Origin: Peptococcaceae bacterium BRH_c23
GTDB lineage: Bacteria > Bacillota_B > Desulfitobacteriia > Desulfitobacteriales > Desulfitobacteriaceae
Reading direction: 5' to 3'
Assembly (NCBI GenBank): GCA_000961805.1
Contig: LADV01000059.1
Location: 1-36,552 of the forward strand
DNA: 36,552 nt
The notes under the pieces were generated by a model that saw only the letters and a program-made list of their open reading frames with translations, was not told where the DNA came from and searched no databases. Made by a program: the position numbers and the translations under genes. Numbering within the stretch: the stretch's first letter is position 1; each line of letters opens with the position of its first letter. Positions 33,884-36,552 of this stretch are shown here, in pieces.

Positions 33884-35467
33884 ATGATGAGGCAAGAAAG
33901 GGTTATTGAGCTTATTTCTAATTTCTTTGAGGAAAGGGTCATCATCGCTAAGGCCTATGTAGATGAACTTCATCTGGAAATCAATAAAAACGAAATTCTT
34001 AGTCTGGCTGTAAAATTACGTGATTGGGGGTTCCCTTTAATCCAACTTACAGCTACGGATGAACGTAGTATCCAAGGCCAGTTTCGCTTGTTTTATACAT
34101 TTGCTAATGACGAGGAAAAGTTTCTGATTGTAGTGCGTGTCTGTGTAGCAGAAGTTGAACCGTCATTTCCTTCCATAATGAATGAAGTCCCGGCGGCACA
34201 TTGGTATGAACGCGAGATAAGGGATCTATTTGGCTTGGATCCTATCGGGCACCTCGACAAACGGCGTTTGGCGGTACATGAGGATTGGCCGGAGGGGTTG
34301 TATCCGCTGCGCAAGGATTCTAATTTAGACATTGAGGTTCCCAGGACAAATGGTCAGTTTTCGTACGATAGAGTTGAGGGAGAAGGGGTTATCCAAGTTC
34401 CTGTTGGACCCATTCATGCAGGAATTATTGAACCAGGGCATTTCCGATTTAGTGCAGTGGGTGATACTGTCTTAAATTTGGAGGCTAGATTCTTCTACAC
34501 TCATAGGGGAATAGAGAAACTAGCTGAAGGAAAAACTCCCTTAGCAGTCTTACCGATCGTTGAACGAATCTGCGGGGCTTGTTCATTTTCTCATACTACA
34601 GCTTATTGTCAGGCCCTTGAGAAACTCTCCGGAACTGAGATTTCCACACGAGTCAAGGATATCAGAACCGTTGTTTTGGAACTTGAACGCTTATATAACC
34701 ACGTCGGAGATGTCGGAAACATATGCGCTGGTATTGGTTTCGCGTTCGGTACAATGCATGGAGCACGACTGCGAGAAGGGTTAATGCAGCTCAACGAAAT
34801 AGTTTTTGGGAGTCGTTTCTTGAGGGGGATTAATACCCCTGGCGGGGTAAGACGGGACATTTCAATACAAAACATCAACCTTATTTTAGTAACCTTAGAG
34901 AAATTAGAGCAAGAATTTAAAGAATTGGTAGAAATAATGTTTGATACAAATTCCTATATGGATAGAGTTCAGACTACCGGTATACTGTGGAATCGGACTG
35001 CCAGAGACTTGCACGCAGTCGGACCTGTAGCAAGGGCTGCGGGCGTCGATCGGGATGTGCGGAGGGACCACCCTTATGCAGCTTATGACCGCGTTTCATT
35101 CAAGGTGCCAGTTTATGAGCAAGGGGACGTTTTAGCTAGGGTTAAAGTACGTGTTGCTGAAACGTATGAATCCATCAACATCATTCGACAGATCCTGCTC
35201 TCTATGCCGACGGGAGAATTAACTCAACAATTAGGTAGGGAAATGATTCCCTACAATTATGCGGTGGGAATGACGGAGTCCCCTCGAGGAGAAAATGTAC
35301 ATTTTATCATGATCGGTAAGGATAAAACTATTTATCGCTATATGGTTCGTTCAGCCTCTTATGTGAATTGGCCGATCATTCCTTTGATTGTGTCCGAAGA
35401 TATTATTCCTGATTTTCCTTTAATTAACAAGAGTTTTGAGCTATGTTATTCTTGCCTTGATAGATAG
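33884..35467 (+). CDS. hyfG: HyfG-like hydrogenase large subunit (NuoC-NuoD fusion), copy 2
   Basis: 527 residues; GTAGGAGG lies just before the start. NuoC-like N-terminal domain with WYEREIRDLFGLDPIGH, then NuoD/HycE-like domain from VPVGPIHAGIIEPGHFRF. L1 motif RICGACSFSH (Cys230, Cys233, His237); L2 motif FELCYSCLDR (Cys521, Cys524) at the very C-terminus, with no extension to be cleaved. Both large subunits share EL in place of DP before the last CxxC, so this is a lineage trait rather than an error. It is clearly homologous to, but well diverged from, the copy-1 protein. Confidence 0.93.
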   Translation: MMRQERVIELISNFFEERVIIAKAYVDELHLEINKNEILSLAVKLRDWGFPLIQLTATDERSIQGQFRLFYTFANDEEKFLIVVRVCVAEVEPSFPSIMNEVPAAHWYEREIRDLFGLDPIGHLDKRRLAVHEDWPEGLYPLRKDSNLDIEVPRTNGQFSYDRVEGEGVIQVPVGPIHAGIIEPGHFRFSAVGDTVLNLEARFFYTHRGIEKLAEGKTPLAVLPIVERICGACSFSHTTAYCQALEKLSGTEISTRVKDIRTVVLELERLYNHVGDVGNICAGIGFAFGTMHGARLREGLMQLNEIVFGSRFLRGINTPGGVRRDISIQNINLILVTLEKLEQEFKELVEIMFDTNSYMDRVQTTGILWNRTARDLHAVGPVARAAGVDRDVRRDHPYAAYDRVSFKVPVYEQGDVLARVKVRVAETYESINIIRQILLSMPTGELTQQLGREMIPYNYAVGMTESPRGENVHFIMIGKDKTIYRYMVRSASYVNWPIIPLIVSEDIIPDFPLINKSFELCYSCLDR

Positions 35468-35506
35468 GGAGTTTGAGTCGATCTTGTTTTTATACTAAGG
35501 AGGACC

Positions 35507-36235
35507 ATGATGTTGAGGATTTTTAGTAAAAGCTTAAAGACAGGTATCGTTACGACGGACTATCCTAAAAATCCGACTGTTCCGGCGTCTGGTTTTCAAG
35601 GACTACCGGAGTGGCAGGAGCAAAGTTGCGATCTTTGTGGCCAGTGTTCGGACGTATGTCCAACCAAGGCCATAAAATTGCGGAATAGCAAGAGTGAATC
35701 TTTTTGGACAGTGGACCCTAAGAAATGCATTTTTTGTGGTTATTGTGTTGATGTTTGTAAGCAGCATTCCTTGGTTCAAGGTGTGGAATATGAATTAGCT
35801 GAATTAGCTGAAAGCGTTGTTCGAGCTCCTCATGTTCAGGCCTTTAAACATTCAGTTCACATACGCCACCTCGATTCAGGGTCCTGTAATGCCTGTGACT
35901 GGGAAATGACGACTCTAACCGGCCCTGTTTATGATATACAACGTCTGGGCTTTGATTTTGTGGCTTCTCCTCGTCATGCCGATTTGCTGATGGTGACTGG
36001 GCCAGTAACCAGAAACTTAGAAATTGCCGTGCATAAGACCTTTGCAGCTACCCCCGCACCGAAACTTGTCTTAGCTGTCGGCACCTGTGCTTGCAGTGGT
36101 GGTATTTGCGGTAAAAGCTATGCTAGTTCCGGTGGAGTTAATAATATTATTCCGGTAGATGTCTTTATACCAGGTTGTCCACCGCGGCCACAAGCCTTAA
36201 TTCAAGGCTTACTCAAAGCAGTTGGCAGAGCTTGA
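35507..36235 (+). CDS. HyfH-HyfI fusion: 2[4Fe-4S] ferredoxin plus NuoB-type small subunit, copy 2
   Basis: 242 residues (241 if the second ATG at 35510, better spaced from AAGGAGG, is used; numbering below uses it). Residues 1-110 are HycF/NuoI-like: an opening amphipathic stretch and two ferredoxin motifs, Cys40/43/46/50 (CDLCGQCSDVC) and Cys73/76/79/83 (CIFCGYCVDVC). From about 115 it is a NuoB/HycG-type small subunit with Cys126, Cys129 (SCNACDWE), Cys193 (GTCAC) and Cys223 (PGCPP). In E. coli these are separate proteins (HyfH, HyfI). The fusion gives this complex its own electron-entry clusters. Last gene of operon 2. Confidence 0.93.
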   Translation: MMLRIFSKSLKTGIVTTDYPKNPTVPASGFQGLPEWQEQSCDLCGQCSDVCPTKAIKLRNSKSESFWTVDPKKCIFCGYCVDVCKQHSLVQGVEYELAELAESVVRAPHVQAFKHSVHIRHLDSGSCNACDWEMTTLTGPVYDIQRLGFDFVASPRHADLLMVTGPVTRNLEIAVHKTFAATPAPKLVLAVGTCACSGGICGKSYASSGGVNNIIPVDVFIPGCPPRPQALIQGLLKAVGRA

Positions 36236-36257
36236 AACAAACTTTCTCTCGTCAATT

Positions 36258-36306
36258 AAAAATAATCCCTGGAGCCTGCTGAAATTAGGCTTCCAGGGAT
36301 TATTTT
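36258..36306. terminator. Strong terminator after hydrogenase operon 2
   Basis: AATAATCCCTGG-AGCCT pairs with AGGCTT-CCAGGGATTATT, about 18 bp with one bulge, flanked by A-runs on one side and TTTT on the other. It can stop the operon and the convergent regulator gene. Confidence 0.9.
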
Positions 36307-36329
36307 ATCTTAAAAGTATTGTAACAAAT

Positions 36330-36410
36330 TCGTGCGAAACAGTGAACCTGTCCCAGTGTTTTCCCTACACACTTGAAAAAGTGTGTTAAAAGGACCGTCC
36401 CCATGACACG
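36330..36410. repeat. Diverged copy of the palindromic REP-like element
   Basis: GTGTGTTAAAAGGACCGTCCCC followed by ATGACAC (36381-36409) matches the right arm at 20835-20862 (GTGTTAAAAGGAC-GTCCCC-TnACAC). The left half has decayed (GTGAACCTGTCCCAGTG), while a new central hairpin ACACACTT/AAGTGTGT (36367-36374, 36380-36387) is visible. Confidence 0.6.
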
Positions 36411-36429
36411 CTTACGACACCCCCTTGTT

Positions 36430-36552
36430 TCAGAATTTAATATCTAGCTCTTTAATCTTGCGATAGAGCGTATTGCGTCCGATTCCTAAGATTTTAGCGG
36501 CTGGTGCGATTTTTCCTTTGGTTTGGGTTAGTGCATAGAGGATCGTCTGTTT
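36430..36552 (-). CDS. C-terminal Fis-type HTH of a regulator, probably sigma-54-dependent activator (5' end outside window)
   Basis: The minus-strand frame is open from the window edge to TGA at 36432-36430 (40 residues). It reads [20 protein letters not shown] then [14 protein letters not shown], a classic Fis-type helix-turn-helix as at the end of NtrC-family activators. The AAA+ domain would lie beyond the window. It is convergent with hydrogenase operon 2. Sigma-54 activators do control formate hydrogenlyase operons in other bacteria (FhlA), but no sigma-54 site was found upstream of either operon here. Confidence 0.8.
   Translation of the reverse strand, partial: KQTILYALTQTKGKIAPAAKILGIGRNTLYRKIKELDIKF

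Overview
The window looks like a chromosomal segment from an anaerobic, low-GC, spore-former-type Firmicute of the Desulfosporosinus/Desulfitobacterium (Peptococcaceae) kind. I infer this from strong AGGAGG ribosome-binding sites, frequent TTG/GTG starts, a YesM/YesN-type two-component system, a DsrE-like protein, a TerD gene cluster and two Hyf-type membrane hydrogenase operons. No rRNA, intact tRNA, CRISPR array, transposase or phage gene was seen.

Layout. 1-184: 3' end of a HicB-type antitoxin, closed by a bidirectional terminator. 298-3006 (minus): secreted PHP-domain phosphoesterase-like protein with a C-terminal LysM domain. 3274-8095 (plus): a compact operon of solute-binding lipoprotein, YesM-like histidine kinase and YesN-like AraC response regulator, with no ABC permease, so probably a three-component sensor. 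8227-9426: Fsr-like MFS exporter. 9763-11082: short ABC1/UbiB-type kinase-like protein. 11330-11740 (minus): unrecognised small protein. 11880-12755 (minus): radical SAM protein. 12972-13054: tRNA-like relic. 13249-13605: DsrE-family protein.

13885-20720: a Ter stress-response locus. Four biosynthetic genes (HpcH/citrate-lyase-beta-like aldolase, PRTase with TRSP domain, StiP/PRTase with Pelota-like tail, HAD phosphatase) are followed by three terD paralogues. In this family of loci the enzymes are predicted to make a nucleoside-like metabolite; the ATP-grasp gene often found with them is not present here. A nine-copy heptamer repeat lies between terD2 and terD3.

21111-28247 and 28728-36235: two complete, tandem, diverged copies of a group 4 (Hyf/Hyc-like) membrane [NiFe] hydrogenase operon, each in the order hyfB-C-E-F-G-I. 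Both large subunits keep all four nickel-ligand cysteines but end exactly where the mature E. coli HycE ends after protease processing. Copy 2 has a fused 2[4Fe-4S] ferredoxin-small subunit; copy 1 keeps only the short N-terminal stub of that fusion and lacks the ferredoxin clusters. No formate dehydrogenase, CO dehydrogenase or maturation genes are in the window. The window closes with a strong terminator, a diverged copy of a palindromic repeat also found at 20803-20862, and the 3' end of a convergent Fis-type (sigma-54 activator-like) regulator.

The most unusual material is the hydrogenase pair (extension-free large subunits, and a fusion with loss of the electron-entry domain in one copy), the sensor operon with an orphan solute-binding protein, and the reduced Ter locus.
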